From Clostridia bacterium (GTDB lineage Bacteria; Bacillota; Clostridia; Christensenellales; Maliibacteriaceae), in assembly GCA_017431145.1 (NCBI GenBank), contig JAFRLQ010000135.1, positions 186,001 through 250,000 of the forward strand: a stretch of 64,000 nucleotides of DNA. The letters are read 5' to 3'. A program made the translations under genes and the position numbers. The notes under the pieces were generated by a model, which was not told the DNA's origin, made no database searches, and saw only the letters and a program-made list of their open reading frames with translations. Shown piece after piece: positions 16,220-25,113 of the stretch (positions are counted from its first letter, which is position 1; each line of letters begins with the position of its first letter).

Positions 16220-17683
16220 ATGGCATTTTTAAAGAAGAATAATGAGAAAAAAGAACCCGTAGTCAGTAAAACTGCAAAAAAGAAACAGTTTAAAAACGGA
16301 AGTTACACGATCCTTTACAGCGCTATCGCTGTAGCTGTTGTCGTTTTTCTCAATCTGATCATCGGAACGCTGCCCACGTCGGTCATCCATTCCGATCTGT
16401 CCGCAAATAAGCTGTATACCATTTCAGAACAGACGGAATCGATTGTGAAGAGTCTTGAAGATGATATCACGATCTATTTCATCACCACCGAGAACAGAAA
16501 AGACAACACGATCGACCAGATGCTGAAGAAGTACGATGAGCTCAGTTCTCACGTTACTGTCAAACAGATCGATCCGACAACAAACCCTTATTTCATCCGT
16601 TCCTATACGGATGAGACGCTTTACCTGAATTCTGTGATCGTGGAAAGCGACGTCCGCTATAAGGTTCTGAATTATACGGACATTTATCAGAATACTTATG
16701 AATTCGATATGTCGACCGGAAACTACAACACCGTAACGAATTATGACGGTGAAAACCAGGTGACCGGTGCGATCGATTTCGTCCTGACTGACGAGATCCC
16801 TGTCATCTACATTCTTGACGGTAACGGTGAAGCGGCACTTCCCGATACACTCGTTGCATCCATCGAACGTCAGAACATCGATACGGAGCCGTTGAACCTT
16901 CTTTCAGCATCCTCGATCCCGCAGGACGCGGAAGCGCTGATCATGTTCAGCCCCGCATCGGATATCACGCAGGAACAGTATGATATCCTTCTCCCCTATC
17001 TTGAGCGCGGCGGACGTCTGCTGCTTTTCACAGATTTCGCAAACGGAGTTCTGCCGAATCTGGGCGTCCTTATGAACAATTACGGTGTTGAATCCACACC
17101 GACGATTGTCATGGAAGCTGATACGCAGCATTACGTGCCGGACTACAACTACTATCTCCTTCCGATCATTGAATCTCACGATATCACCGTGAACCTCACG
17201 GACGGAAGATATATCCTTGCACCTCTTTGCCACCCGATCAAGGAGCTTGATTCATACCGTAACACCATCACGGTCTCTCCGCTTCTTTCAACAACAGATC
17301 AGGCTTACGCCAAAATCTCTCCGCAGACTATGGAAAGAGAAAGCGGTGACGAAGGCGGTCCCTTCCACACGGCTGTCGCGATCAGCGAAACAGTCGGTCA
17401 GACCGAGACAAGGATCGTCTGGATCTCCGCAAGCACTCTGGCTTATGACCAGGTCGATAAGAGCGTTGGCGGCAGCAACAGCATCTTTATTCTCGGCGCC
17501 GTCAATTGGCTCTGTGACGAAAAGACCAGCGATATCGTCATCGACGCGAAAGCCCTGACTCAGGAGCAGCTGACTCTGACTGCGTCCCAGGCGACAATGT
17601 GGGCCGTCATTATGATGGTGATTCTGCCTCTTGCATCCATTGTGGCAGGCATCGTGATCTTCGTGCACAGGAGGAGACATTAA
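16220..17683 (+). CDS. GldG-like ABC-associated membrane protein
   Basis: Large extracytoplasmic protein (487 aa) anchored by an N-terminal helix (about 35-55) and a C-terminal helix (about 460-480). The soluble part opens with SDLSANKLYTISEQTESIVKSL and contains FITTENRKDNTIDQMLKKYD, as in the GldG/DUF4350-like proteins that accompany GldA/GldF-type transporters. Bacillota carry this set without gliding motility; the role is undefined, with envelope assembly or export the usual suggestion. Starts 15 bases after the permease, behind ACGGAGG. Confidence 0.85.
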   Translation: MAFLKKNNEKKEPVVSKTAKKKQFKNGSYTILYSAIAVAVVVFLNLIIGTLPTSVIHSDLSANKLYTISEQTESIVKSLEDDITIYFITTENRKDNTIDQMLKKYDELSSHVTVKQIDPTTNPYFIRSYTDETLYLNSVIVESDVRYKVLNYTDIYQNTYEFDMSTGNYNTVTNYDGENQVTGAIDFVLTDEIPVIYILDGNGEAALPDTLVASIERQNIDTEPLNLLSASSIPQDAEALIMFSPASDITQEQYDILLPYLERGGRLLLFTDFANGVLPNLGVLMNNYGVESTPTIVMEADTQHYVPDYNYYLLPIIESHDITVNLTDGRYILAPLCHPIKELDSYRNTITVSPLLSTTDQAYAKISPQTMERESGDEGGPFHTAVAISETVGQTETRIVWISASTLAYDQVDKSVGGSNSIFILGAVNWLCDEKTSDIVIDAKALTQEQLTLTASQATMWAVIMMVILPLASIVAGIVIFVHRRRH

Positions 17684-19128
17684 TGAAAAAAAGCAAGCTC
17701 TTGCTGGTTTTTGCTCTCGTACTGATTATCGTGGTCGGCGGTTATCTGCTGCTCCGCTCTCTGCACCTGAACGATCAGAAAGATGACGGATCCGAAACCG
17801 GAACCATTATCTACGCTGCAGACGCAAACGCGCTCGAAAAAATCGTAATTAAGGGCGAAGAGGATTACACACTTGAAAAAGGCGCGGACGGAATCTGGTC
17901 ATGCAATGAACACGCAGATTTTTCAATCGATCAGGACGTGATCGGCAATGCTGTTGCTCTGTTAAGTAATATTGAAGCCACTGAGACCATGCCGAAGGAC
18001 TCATCTCCGTCTGATTACGGGTTTGATGATCCGAGCATGCAGATTGAGACTGTCGGTTCCGGTCAGGCAAAACACACCATCGTTCTCGGCATCCAAAACC
18101 CTGTCACACAGGAGTACTATTGCATGCAGGACGATGACAAGACGATCTATCTTGTCGACGGGAAGTATCACGATCTGTTTTCTTCGGGGATCACTGGTTT
18201 CGCTCAGGTCGAAACGCTCCCGGATCTTGCAAGTTCTCATGTAACGGATCTTCTCCTTGAGCTCCGCGACGACGAAGACATGCATTTCCACTATTACATC
18301 GACGGGACAGATGAAGTATACAATTACTCGGAATTCTGGTTTTATGACTCTCCTGACTACGGGCTGATGCCGCTGGAATCCGTATCGTTCGGAGAATACG
18401 TAGACGGTATCACCTCAACGGAATTCGAACGTCCCGTTGCGCTCGCTACTGCTGACGCAATGACAGAATACGGTTTTGACGATCCGATTGCCGTCGTCAC
18501 ATACGAATACGAAAAGATCTATGACGGCGGTCATTCCGGACAGGTACGCATCCTCGTCAGCGACGCAACAGGCGATGACAAGATGTTCTACGGAATGATC
18601 GAAGGCGGAGAATACATCTATAAAATGGGTAAATCAAATTTTACAAGGATGTATGTGGTGGGTCTGCACGAGTATCTTATTCCCGTAGCTCTTCCTATCG
18701 ATCTTACAACAATCGACACTGTTGATATCACAACAGCTGACGGGAAGACCCGCACCGTCAAATATGAAGCGGTGCAGCCTGATGTTGAAGGCGCGACCAT
18801 TACGGAGTTCAAGTACTACGTAAACGGAGAAGAAATGAACGAGGACGATGCCTATGCCTGGAGACTGATGTTCAATATACTTCGAGCCGAATATTGTGAC
18901 ACTTTCAGGTTCGATCTTGATGATTTCGATTACGATCAGACTCCGTATGTAACGGTAACGGTTCACCGCAACACAGAAAAATACGATACCCTAGTGCTTC
19001 GTCTCTACCCCTTTGACAACAGTTTTTATGTGGCAGACTTTGACGGACTGCACATCCAGCTGTTCAACAAAAACATGATCAACAACTTCATCAACCAGAT
19101 ACCGGTTGTGTTCCACGAAGCAGTCTGA
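17683..19128 (+). CDS. DUF4340-like exported protein
   Basis: 481-residue protein with an N-terminal signal anchor (residues 6-23), then repeated beta-rich modules, each with a YGFDDP-type motif (seen near residues 110 and 270). That repeat is typical of DUF4340 proteins encoded beside GldG-like genes. Its ATG overlaps the preceding stop (TAATG), so the two are coupled. It probably works with the transporter outside the membrane; function unknown. Followed by a strong terminator. Confidence 0.8.
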   Translation: MKKSKLLLVFALVLIIVVGGYLLLRSLHLNDQKDDGSETGTIIYAADANALEKIVIKGEEDYTLEKGADGIWSCNEHADFSIDQDVIGNAVALLSNIEATETMPKDSSPSDYGFDDPSMQIETVGSGQAKHTIVLGIQNPVTQEYYCMQDDDKTIYLVDGKYHDLFSSGITGFAQVETLPDLASSHVTDLLLELRDDEDMHFHYYIDGTDEVYNYSEFWFYDSPDYGLMPLESVSFGEYVDGITSTEFERPVALATADAMTEYGFDDPIAVVTYEYEKIYDGGHSGQVRILVSDATGDDKMFYGMIEGGEYIYKMGKSNFTRMYVVGLHEYLIPVALPIDLTTIDTVDITTADGKTRTVKYEAVQPDVEGATITEFKYYVNGEEMNEDDAYAWRLMFNILRAEYCDTFRFDLDDFDYDQTPYVTVTVHRNTEKYDTLVLRLYPFDNSFYVADFDGLHIQLFNKNMINNFINQIPVVFHEAV

Positions 19129-19140
19129 CATTCATAAAAC

Positions 19141-19174
19141 AAACAAAAAACGGCCTTAGGCCGTTTTTTGTTTG
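19141..19174. terminator. Bidirectional terminator between the ABC operon and larA
   Basis: CGGCC-TTA-GGCCG flanked by A-run and T-run (AAACAAAAAA... and TTTTTTGTTTG), so it works on both strands and serves the two converging operons. Confidence 0.92.
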
Positions 19175-19190
19175 CTTCAATCGGATTCCC

Positions 19191-20474
19191 TTATTCCTTT
19201 GGTTGGACGATCACACTGATGCCGTTCGGTATCACAGTGATATCGGGCTGCTCCTTTCCTGTTAACTGAACCGCTTTCTGCAGCGCAGTCTCCAGGGAAG
19301 CTGCATATTCCATTTTCATGTCTTCAATAATCTCTTGAAGCTGCGGCCTTGTTACGAACAGGACGTGATTCTTGATCAGGATCCTTGCAAGGATCTGATA
19401 CTGCCACTGATCCGCAATCGTATCCTCATAAGAGGTGTTCTTCGCCTCCTCATAAAGTGCTTCAGGACTCTCACAGTCCCGCACCTTTCTGTAAAAGCTT
19501 TCCCCTCCCGTTCCGTCCGCACATTCAGCGCAGAGTATGATCACTCCGCCCGGCCGGACGCACGCTTCCGCAGCTGTCATGGATTTTACACACTGATAGA
19601 TATTCTGGTCCAGCGGCGCACCGCCGTTTCCTGTTATCACGATATCCGCTGCTTCCGCTTCGATTTCACAGTATGGCGCCAAAAAACGGCAGGCGGTTTC
19701 ATGTGCTTTTACGGGATCGCCGGCAAACGCAGCAACAACTTTCTTCTCTTCATTGATCACAACATTGACAATATACGCAAGACCTGCCATTTCCTGCGCG
19801 GCCAGCATATCCGCATGGATGGGATTGTTATCCAGGATACCTGTTCTGGCATACGGACTGTCTATAAACGCGCCGCAGTGGTTTCCGAAAACCGTCTTCT
19901 GATCACAGATTCCGGGAAGAACACTTTTTCTCCCTCCGGAAAAGCCTGCGAAGAAATGCGGCTCCACAAAGCCTTCTGAAACCAAGAGATCACAATCAAC
20001 GGCAACCTTATCAATGATCAGTTCGGCACCTGACGGAAGTACGCCTATCTTTACATTGCTGTCCTGATCCTGAGCGTCATGCACAACGATTTTCTCACTT
20101 TGGACGATATCGGCGCCGAGTTTCTCAATCAGCTCCTCTTTTGTGGTTCCCCTGTGAAAACCGGTCGCAACAAGCAGAACAATCTCTATATCCGGATTGG
20201 CTCTGCGGAGTTCCTCGAGCATATACGGAATAATCACCTTACTCGGCACCGGTCTCGTGTGATCCGAAATAATGATCACCGCTTTTTTTCTGTCTCTTGC
20301 GATCTCCTCTAATCTGGGTGAAGCAATCGGTTTTCTCATCGCTTCCAGAACGATTTCAGACTCCTCTTTTTCGCTCTTCAGTTCGCCAATCCTTGAGTGG
20401 AGCACTGTTCCGTTGCTGTTCGCTGGAAATGCAAAAGGCAACTGCGTATGTCCATATGGAATCCAGCCGTCCAT
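19191..20474 (-). CDS. larA: Nickel-pincer lactate racemase family protein (LarA)
   Basis: Interconverts D- and L-lactate, or a related 2-hydroxy acid, using the nickel-pincer nucleotide cofactor. 427 aa. SDHTRPVPSKVIIP in the N-terminal domain; VVHDAQDQD carries the first active-site His; PHFFAGFSGGRKSVLPG carries the second His and the Lys that tethers the cofactor. One base after the lactate dehydrogenase gene, so it supplies the other isomer to that enzyme. The cofactor-maturation genes larB, larC and larE are not in this window. Some LarA homologues racemise other substrates. Confidence 0.9.
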   Translation of the reverse strand: MDGWIPYGHTQLPFAFPANSNGTVLHSRIGELKSEKEESEIVLEAMRKPIASPRLEEIARDRKKAVIIISDHTRPVPSKVIIPYMLEELRRANPDIEIVLLVATGFHRGTTKEELIEKLGADIVQSEKIVVHDAQDQDSNVKIGVLPSGAELIIDKVAVDCDLLVSEGFVEPHFFAGFSGGRKSVLPGICDQKTVFGNHCGAFIDSPYARTGILDNNPIHADMLAAQEMAGLAYIVNVVINEEKKVVAAFAGDPVKAHETACRFLAPYCEIEAEAADIVITGNGGAPLDQNIYQCVKSMTAAEACVRPGGVIILCAECADGTGGESFYRKVRDCESPEALYEEAKNTSYEDTIADQWQYQILARILIKNHVLFVTRPQLQEIIEDMKMEYAASLETALQKAVQLTGKEQPDITVIPNGISVIVQPKE

Positions 20475-20475
20475 C

Positions 20476-21885
20476 TTAATCCTCCAAATCGAAAAGCTTA
20501 TCCGGATTCATGATGCTGTTCGGATCAAACACCTTTTTGATCCCGCGCATCAGATCGAGCACATTGTCACCGAGGCTTTCGCGCATATATGGTTTCTTTA
20601 CATATCCGATCCCATGCTCGCCCGAGACAAGGCCTCCGACTGACTTTGCATGATCATACAAAAGTTTGAACGCATGATCTCTCCTCTGAATCCATTCGGT
20701 TTCTTCCAATCCGTCCCTGCAAAGGTAAATGTGCAGATTGCCGTCCCCTGCATGGCCGAAATACGGAATCCGCAATGCAGACTGCTCCGATGCCTCTGCG
20801 ATATAAGCAATAAACGGAGCGATTTCACTTCTCGGAACTACGACATCGCATTCATCCATCATATCCGTTGAAGCTTTTATTGCTTCCAAAAAGGCCGAGC
20901 GCGCGCTCCACACGGAATCCTTCCGCTCATCCGTATCTACCAGGAACACATCGAGCGCACCGCATTCAAGGCATAATTCAGCAGCCGCCTCATACTGCTT
21001 TTCAAGATAATCCTGGTCTTCCCCGTCAAATGTCAGAAGCAGATAAGCATCGCCTGATTTGTCAGGAAAATTCTTTCCCAGGAAAGTCTCCGAATGCCTG
21101 ATCACTTCACTCTGCATAAACTCGATTGCTGTCGGCGCAAGTCCCGACCGGATCAGTTTTGGCACAGTGTCCATGCAGTCATTGATTTTCATGTACGGAA
21201 TCAGAAGACTGATCGAATGCGCCGGCAGCGGGACCAGTTTCATCACCGCTTCCGTAATGATCCCCAGTGTTCCCTCTGCACCGATGAACAGGTCTTTCAG
21301 GTCATATCCCGATGAGTTTTTCACGATTTTCCCGCCGGTCGTAAGGATCTCTCCTGTCGGCAGCACTACTGTCAGCCCCCGGACATAATCTCTGGTCACC
21401 CCGTATTTTACGGCACGCATTCCCCCGGCATTTGTACTGATGTTTCCTCCGACAGTTGCGGATTTTTCACCCGGATCCGGCGGATACATGTATCCGTGTT
21501 CCGTCGCAAACTGCGCAAGTTCCATCAGCAGTACTCCGGGCTGTATCGTTACCGTGAGATTGTCTTCATCCAGTTCAAGGATCCTGTTCATATCCTTCAG
21601 ATCGATGATGATGCCCCCGTGGATCGGCACGGCAGCTCCGACCAGCCCGGAACCTGATCCTCGTGCAAGAACGGGAATGCGGTGCTCATTTGCATATCGG
21701 ACCACCGCGGAAACCTCCTGCGTCGTATGAACTCTCACGACGCATTCCGGTTCTCCGTGAATTCCTTCCATTTCATCATGTTTATAGTCGTTGCTGATTT
21801 CATCGCCAAACAGAACGTCTTTGGAATTCTGCAGGATATTTAGAATATCTTCTCTGTTTTCTTGTGTAAGACGATTGTATTTCAC
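20476..21885 (-). CDS. lctD: FAD-linked lactate dehydrogenase subunit (LctD/GlcD family)
   Basis: Flavoprotein oxidising lactate (or glycolate) as the catalytic subunit of an electron-confurcating complex with EtfA/EtfB. 469 aa. The PCMH FAD domain has [17 protein letters not shown] and [19 protein letters not shown]; the C-terminal domain has [13 protein letters not shown] and [15 protein letters not shown]. Lies 3 bases after etfA and 1 base before larA. In Acetobacterium the same trio couples lactate oxidation to NAD+ using reduced ferredoxin; assignment to that reaction is by gene order and family. Confidence 0.9.
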   Translation of the reverse strand: MKYNRLTQENREDILNILQNSKDVLFGDEISNDYKHDEMEGIHGEPECVVRVHTTQEVSAVVRYANEHRIPVLARGSGSGLVGAAVPIHGGIIIDLKDMNRILELDEDNLTVTIQPGVLLMELAQFATEHGYMYPPDPGEKSATVGGNISTNAGGMRAVKYGVTRDYVRGLTVVLPTGEILTTGGKIVKNSSGYDLKDLFIGAEGTLGIITEAVMKLVPLPAHSISLLIPYMKINDCMDTVPKLIRSGLAPTAIEFMQSEVIRHSETFLGKNFPDKSGDAYLLLTFDGEDQDYLEKQYEAAAELCLECGALDVFLVDTDERKDSVWSARSAFLEAIKASTDMMDECDVVVPRSEIAPFIAYIAEASEQSALRIPYFGHAGDGNLHIYLCRDGLEETEWIQRRDHAFKLLYDHAKSVGGLVSGEHGIGYVKKPYMRESLGDNVLDLMRGIKKVFDPNSIMNPDKLFDLED

Positions 21886-21888
21886 CGT

Positions 21889-23058
21889 TCATCCCTCCAA
21901 AAACTGCTCTTTCAAAAGCGGTACGATATCATAAAGATCTGCACAGATCCCCACATGCGCCGTTTCGAAAATCGGTGCTTCGGGATCGCTGTTCACCGCT
22001 ACGATCAAATCGCTCGATTTCATTCCTGTAACAAACTGAATCGCTCCGGAGATTCCGAATGCAATGATCAGTTTTGGCTTTACTGTCCTCCCGGACAGAC
22101 CGATCTGCCTGTATGCGGGCATCCAGCCCTGTTCCACCAGAGGTCTCGTACAGGCGATCTGTGCGCCGATCGAGGCTGCAAGATCCTCCAGCAGAGCGAT
22201 GTCCTCTTTCTTTTTCAGGCCGCGGCCGACCGCAATGATCCTTTCCGCATTTGCGATATTCTCGACGGGAACCTTGTGCTCCATTCCGCATACCGTGCTG
22301 GCCGCAGGCAGTTCCGGCACTTCCTCCATAAACAGTTCCGCATGATCGGATTCGTGAGGCGGGTCTGCTGTAAATACTTTTTCCCGCACTGTGCAAAACT
22401 GCGGACGATTCCGTTTTGTCAGGATCCTCGCCATGATGTTACCGCCGAAAGCAGGACGGATCTGCACAAGCGTTTCTCCTTCATGCATTTCAAGCATTGT
22501 ACAGTCTGCGGTCATGCCCGTATGAAACCTTGCCGCGACCCGGGGTGCAAGTGAACGCCCCAGGCTCGTCGCGCCGAACATAAAAGCTGCAGGCTTCGTC
22601 TTCTTGATGAAATCTTCAACAACAGCTGCGTACGGAAGAACCGTAAAGTATTTCAAATCCGGTGCGATATATGCGTGGATCTCATCCGCGTCACTCTTTT
22701 TGAGTTCTTCAATGCCTTCCGTCGTATCGGAAATAAACAAGGCAATCACTTTCCCGCCGAAACTCTTCGCTTTTGTGAGCAGTTCAAAAGACACCGGCAT
22801 GATCTGTTTACCGACATGCTCGATATAAACCGCCGTTCCGTGCCATTGGGAAAGATCCGCCCCGCCTGTTTCTTCCTCAACATACTCGATGCAGCCTTCA
22901 GGTCCCCTTCTCACACAGAGTCTGCAGGTCCTGCATGCGCTGTTGATGTTCAGTTTACCGTCCTGTCCGATCTCGATTGCGCCGAACGGACACAGTTTCT
23001 TCAGTTCTTCCGCAAATTCTTCTGTGATTCTTTCGTGATTGATTTTCAGGTATGCCAT
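21889..23058 (-). CDS. etfA: Electron-transfer flavoprotein alpha subunit with N-terminal Fe-S domain
   Basis: 389 aa, longer than plain EtfA because of an N-terminal extension with Cys at about 23, 42, 45, 48 and 56 (CPFGAIE, then CRTCRLC and EGC), consistent with a ferredoxin-like [4Fe-4S] site. The rest is EtfA: an N-terminal alpha/beta domain, then the FAD-binding C-terminus with GLSGRTVKPKLIIAFGISG and NSDPEAPIFETAHVGICADL. Such Fe-S-fused EtfA (LctC type) passes electrons from ferredoxin in bifurcating complexes. Confidence 0.92.
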   Translation of the reverse strand: MAYLKINHERITEEFAEELKKLCPFGAIEIGQDGKLNINSACRTCRLCVRRGPEGCIEYVEEETGGADLSQWHGTAVYIEHVGKQIMPVSFELLTKAKSFGGKVIALFISDTTEGIEELKKSDADEIHAYIAPDLKYFTVLPYAAVVEDFIKKTKPAAFMFGATSLGRSLAPRVAARFHTGMTADCTMLEMHEGETLVQIRPAFGGNIMARILTKRNRPQFCTVREKVFTADPPHESDHAELFMEEVPELPAASTVCGMEHKVPVENIANAERIIAVGRGLKKKEDIALLEDLAASIGAQIACTRPLVEQGWMPAYRQIGLSGRTVKPKLIIAFGISGAIQFVTGMKSSDLIVAVNSDPEAPIFETAHVGICADLYDIVPLLKEQFLEG

Positions 23059-23069
23059 GATTCATTACC

Positions 23070-23858
23070 TCAGAAAACGTGTCTTTCCTTAAGAAGTGCA
23101 TAAAGAGCCTGCACTTGTTCTGACGGTTCTCCGCTGAGCATGATCCTGTCGTCATTCTTTTCCGGGGAAAAGATACGTTCCACACTCGTTTCCGATCCGT
23201 TCAGTCCATAATGCGACGGGTCTTTATCCGTAAAGTCTTCCAAAGACAATACGCTGATCACATCATCGGTCGTTTGCTTCTTTCTCTTATAGGACGGCAG
23301 TCTTGGAATATTGGCCTCCTTTTCAATCGTCAGAAGGCACGGATATCTGATCTCCTGTTCATATGTATGGTGTTCAAAATTGACCTTTACAAGCATTTTT
23401 TCCTCGTTTACGAAAAGCACTTCGAATACGTTGGAAACATGCTCTACGCCTAAAAATTCAGCCATTTCCGGCCCGACCTGTCCGGTATCTCCGTCTGTCG
23501 TCTGTTTTCCGCAGAGAATCAGATCGTACGACCCTGTTGCTTTGATTCCCTGCGCGAGCGTATAGCTGGTCGCAATCACGTCTGCGCCGGCAAATTTTCT
23601 GTCTGACAGGAGAACGCCTCTGTCGGCGCCCATATAAACAGCTTCATTCAGCACGCTTTTTGCCTGCAGCGGCCCCATCGTCAGAACATCGACCTCACAC
23701 GAGAACCGCTCTTTCAGCTGAAGAGCAAATTCAAGTGCAAAAAGATCGTACGGATTCATTTTCGCGGAAACCCCGTCACGAATCAGTACTCCTGTCTCCT
23801 CGTCGACACGCACCTGATTCGAGGCAGGTACCTGTTTTATGCAAACAAGGATTTTCAA
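23070..23858 (-). CDS. etfB: Electron-transfer flavoprotein beta subunit
   Basis: 262 aa. Begins MKILVCIKQVPASNQVRVD, the EtfB N-terminus; GADVIATSYTLAQGIK and LCGKQTTDGDTGQVGPEMAE form the nucleotide-binding core. In bifurcating ETFs this subunit holds the FAD that splits electrons between NAD+ and ferredoxin. First catalytic gene of the operon, 26 bases after the RpiR regulator. Confidence 0.94.
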   Translation of the reverse strand: MKILVCIKQVPASNQVRVDEETGVLIRDGVSAKMNPYDLFALEFALQLKERFSCEVDVLTMGPLQAKSVLNEAVYMGADRGVLLSDRKFAGADVIATSYTLAQGIKATGSYDLILCGKQTTDGDTGQVGPEMAEFLGVEHVSNVFEVLFVNEEKMLVKVNFEHHTYEQEIRYPCLLTIEKEANIPRLPSYKRKKQTTDDVISVLSLEDFTDKDPSHYGLNGSETSVERIFSPEKNDDRIMLSGEPSEQVQALYALLKERHVF

Positions 23859-23884
23859 AACCAGTCCCTCCCGTTTCAGTTTTT

Positions 23885-24742
23885 TCAGTATTTCAGTCTG
23901 TCCAGCGCATGCTCAATCTTACGGAAGCCTTCCACTGTGTCCGGTTTCCGAATGGCGATCGTTGTATAAATTGTATCAATGATCGCCATCTGAACAATGC
24001 GCGAGGACAAAGCAACGATTCTGTACTTTGTTTCTTTGGACGCTGTAAAAAGATTGATCTGCGCCAACTTGGACAAAGGAGATTTCCCCAGGTTTGTCAG
24101 GGAAATAACAGTCGCGCCTGCTTTTCGCGCAATGGCGCTCGTGTCAACGATGTCTTTCGAACTGCCCGAATGGCTGATGGCGAACACCACGTCCCTGTCT
24201 GTGATCGCATTGGCCGCTATCGTCATCAAATGTGAATCCGTATAACAATTCGCAAGAATCCCCAGCCGCATCAGTTTATGCTGCAGATCCAGCGCGATCG
24301 CATGCGAGTTGCCAAGCGCAAAAATACAGACCCTCTCCGCTTTCATGATCGCGTTGGCCGCATCTTCTATTGATTCGGGTCTGATGACCTCATGTGTATA
24401 TTCAAGCGCGTTCAGCGTACTCCCGAATACCTTCGCCGTGATCTGTTTAATATTATCATCCTCGTGCACTTCCTCGTGGATGCTCTGCAACGGCGAAACG
24501 ATGTCCTGCGCCAGTGTCACCTTGAGATCCTGATACCCTGTCAGGCCAAGTTTTCTGCACGTTCTGACAACCGTCGCGTCACTGACTCCGCTCGCATCGG
24601 CAAGTCCGGCGACCGACAGATTGATTACCTCATCCGAATGGGCAACGATATAATCAACGACAAGGACTTCGCTTTTGCTGAGATTGCCTCTCAAATCCTG
24701 CATTTTCATGATCAATGCAGGCTGTCTTTCCTTTTTTTCCAT
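23885..24742 (-). CDS. RpiR/MurR-family transcriptional regulator
   Basis: 285-residue regulator. The N-terminal helix-turn-helix domain (about 15-85, with LSVAGLADASGVSDATVVRTCRKLG) is followed by a SIS sugar-phosphate-binding domain (about 120-260, with VCIFALGNSHAIALDLQHKLMRLG and DVVFAISHSGSSKDIVD). RpiR proteins usually sense a phosphosugar. Here it leads the lactate operon and is probably its regulator, an unusual pairing since GntR-type LldR proteins are more common. Start at 24742 behind GGAG; a longer frame would start at the promoter itself. Confidence 0.88.
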   Translation of the reverse strand: MEKKERQPALIMKMQDLRGNLSKSEVLVVDYIVAHSDEVINLSVAGLADASGVSDATVVRTCRKLGLTGYQDLKVTLAQDIVSPLQSIHEEVHEDDNIKQITAKVFGSTLNALEYTHEVIRPESIEDAANAIMKAERVCIFALGNSHAIALDLQHKLMRLGILANCYTDSHLMTIAANAITDRDVVFAISHSGSSKDIVDTSAIARKAGATVISLTNLGKSPLSKLAQINLFTASKETKYRIVALSSRIVQMAIIDTIYTTIAIRKPDTVEGFRKIEHALDRLKY

Positions 24743-24770
24743 GACAAAAACTCCGTACTCGTTTTGAATC

Positions 24771-24799
24771 ATTATAAAACAAAAAAAACCGTCTTCCAA
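24771..24799 (-). promoter_or_regulatory. Promoter of the rpiR-etf-lct-larA operon
   Basis: Minus strand TTGGAA (24794-24799), 17-base spacer containing a T-run, TATAAT (24771-24776), about 25-30 bases before the regulator start. Confidence 0.75.
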
Positions 24800-24842
24800 G
24801 TATCATGCATGACCGCTCTGTGCCCTGTACCCGGAAGAACAC

Positions 24843-24881
24843 AAAACAGCGGCGGGATACCGGAGTTCCGGTATTCCGCCG
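24843..24881 (-). terminator. Terminator of the feo operon
   Basis: Long inverted repeat 24850-24881: CGGCGGAATACCGGA pairs with TCCGGTATCCCGCCG with one mismatch, then TGTTTTGTG on the minus strand. Confidence 0.82.
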
Positions 24882-24903
24882 CATATATGATCCATCATCT
24901 GCG

Positions 24904-25083
24904 CTATTTCTCCGCACTGTGCAGGCATTTTCCGGCCATGCTGCACCCTGCGCATCCTGCGCAGTTACCGCCGCATCCCGCACCTTTTTTCTTCGAACGC
25001 ACCAGTGAACGCACGCAGAAGAACACAAGGGCAATCACAAACAAACCAACTATTATCGTTCCAAGATGTTCTTTAAGCACCAT
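24904..25083 (-). CDS. FeoB-associated Cys-rich membrane protein
   Basis: 59-residue protein. One transmembrane helix (about 9-25, GTIIVGLFVIALVFFCV), then a basic stretch and a Cys-rich tail with the pattern CGGNCAGCAGC and a final KCLH. This matches the short FeoB-associated (FeoC-like position) Cys-rich proteins found after feoB in Bacillota, thought to assist iron transport, possibly binding Fe or an Fe-S cluster. Starts 30 bases after the feoB stop; AGGAAG upstream. Confidence 0.88.
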   Translation of the reverse strand: MVLKEHLGTIIVGLFVIALVFFCVRSLVRSKKKGAGCGGNCAGCAGCSMAGKCLHSAEK

Positions 25084-25113
25084 CGATGAATCACTTCCTT
25101 ACGGTTTAAACCA

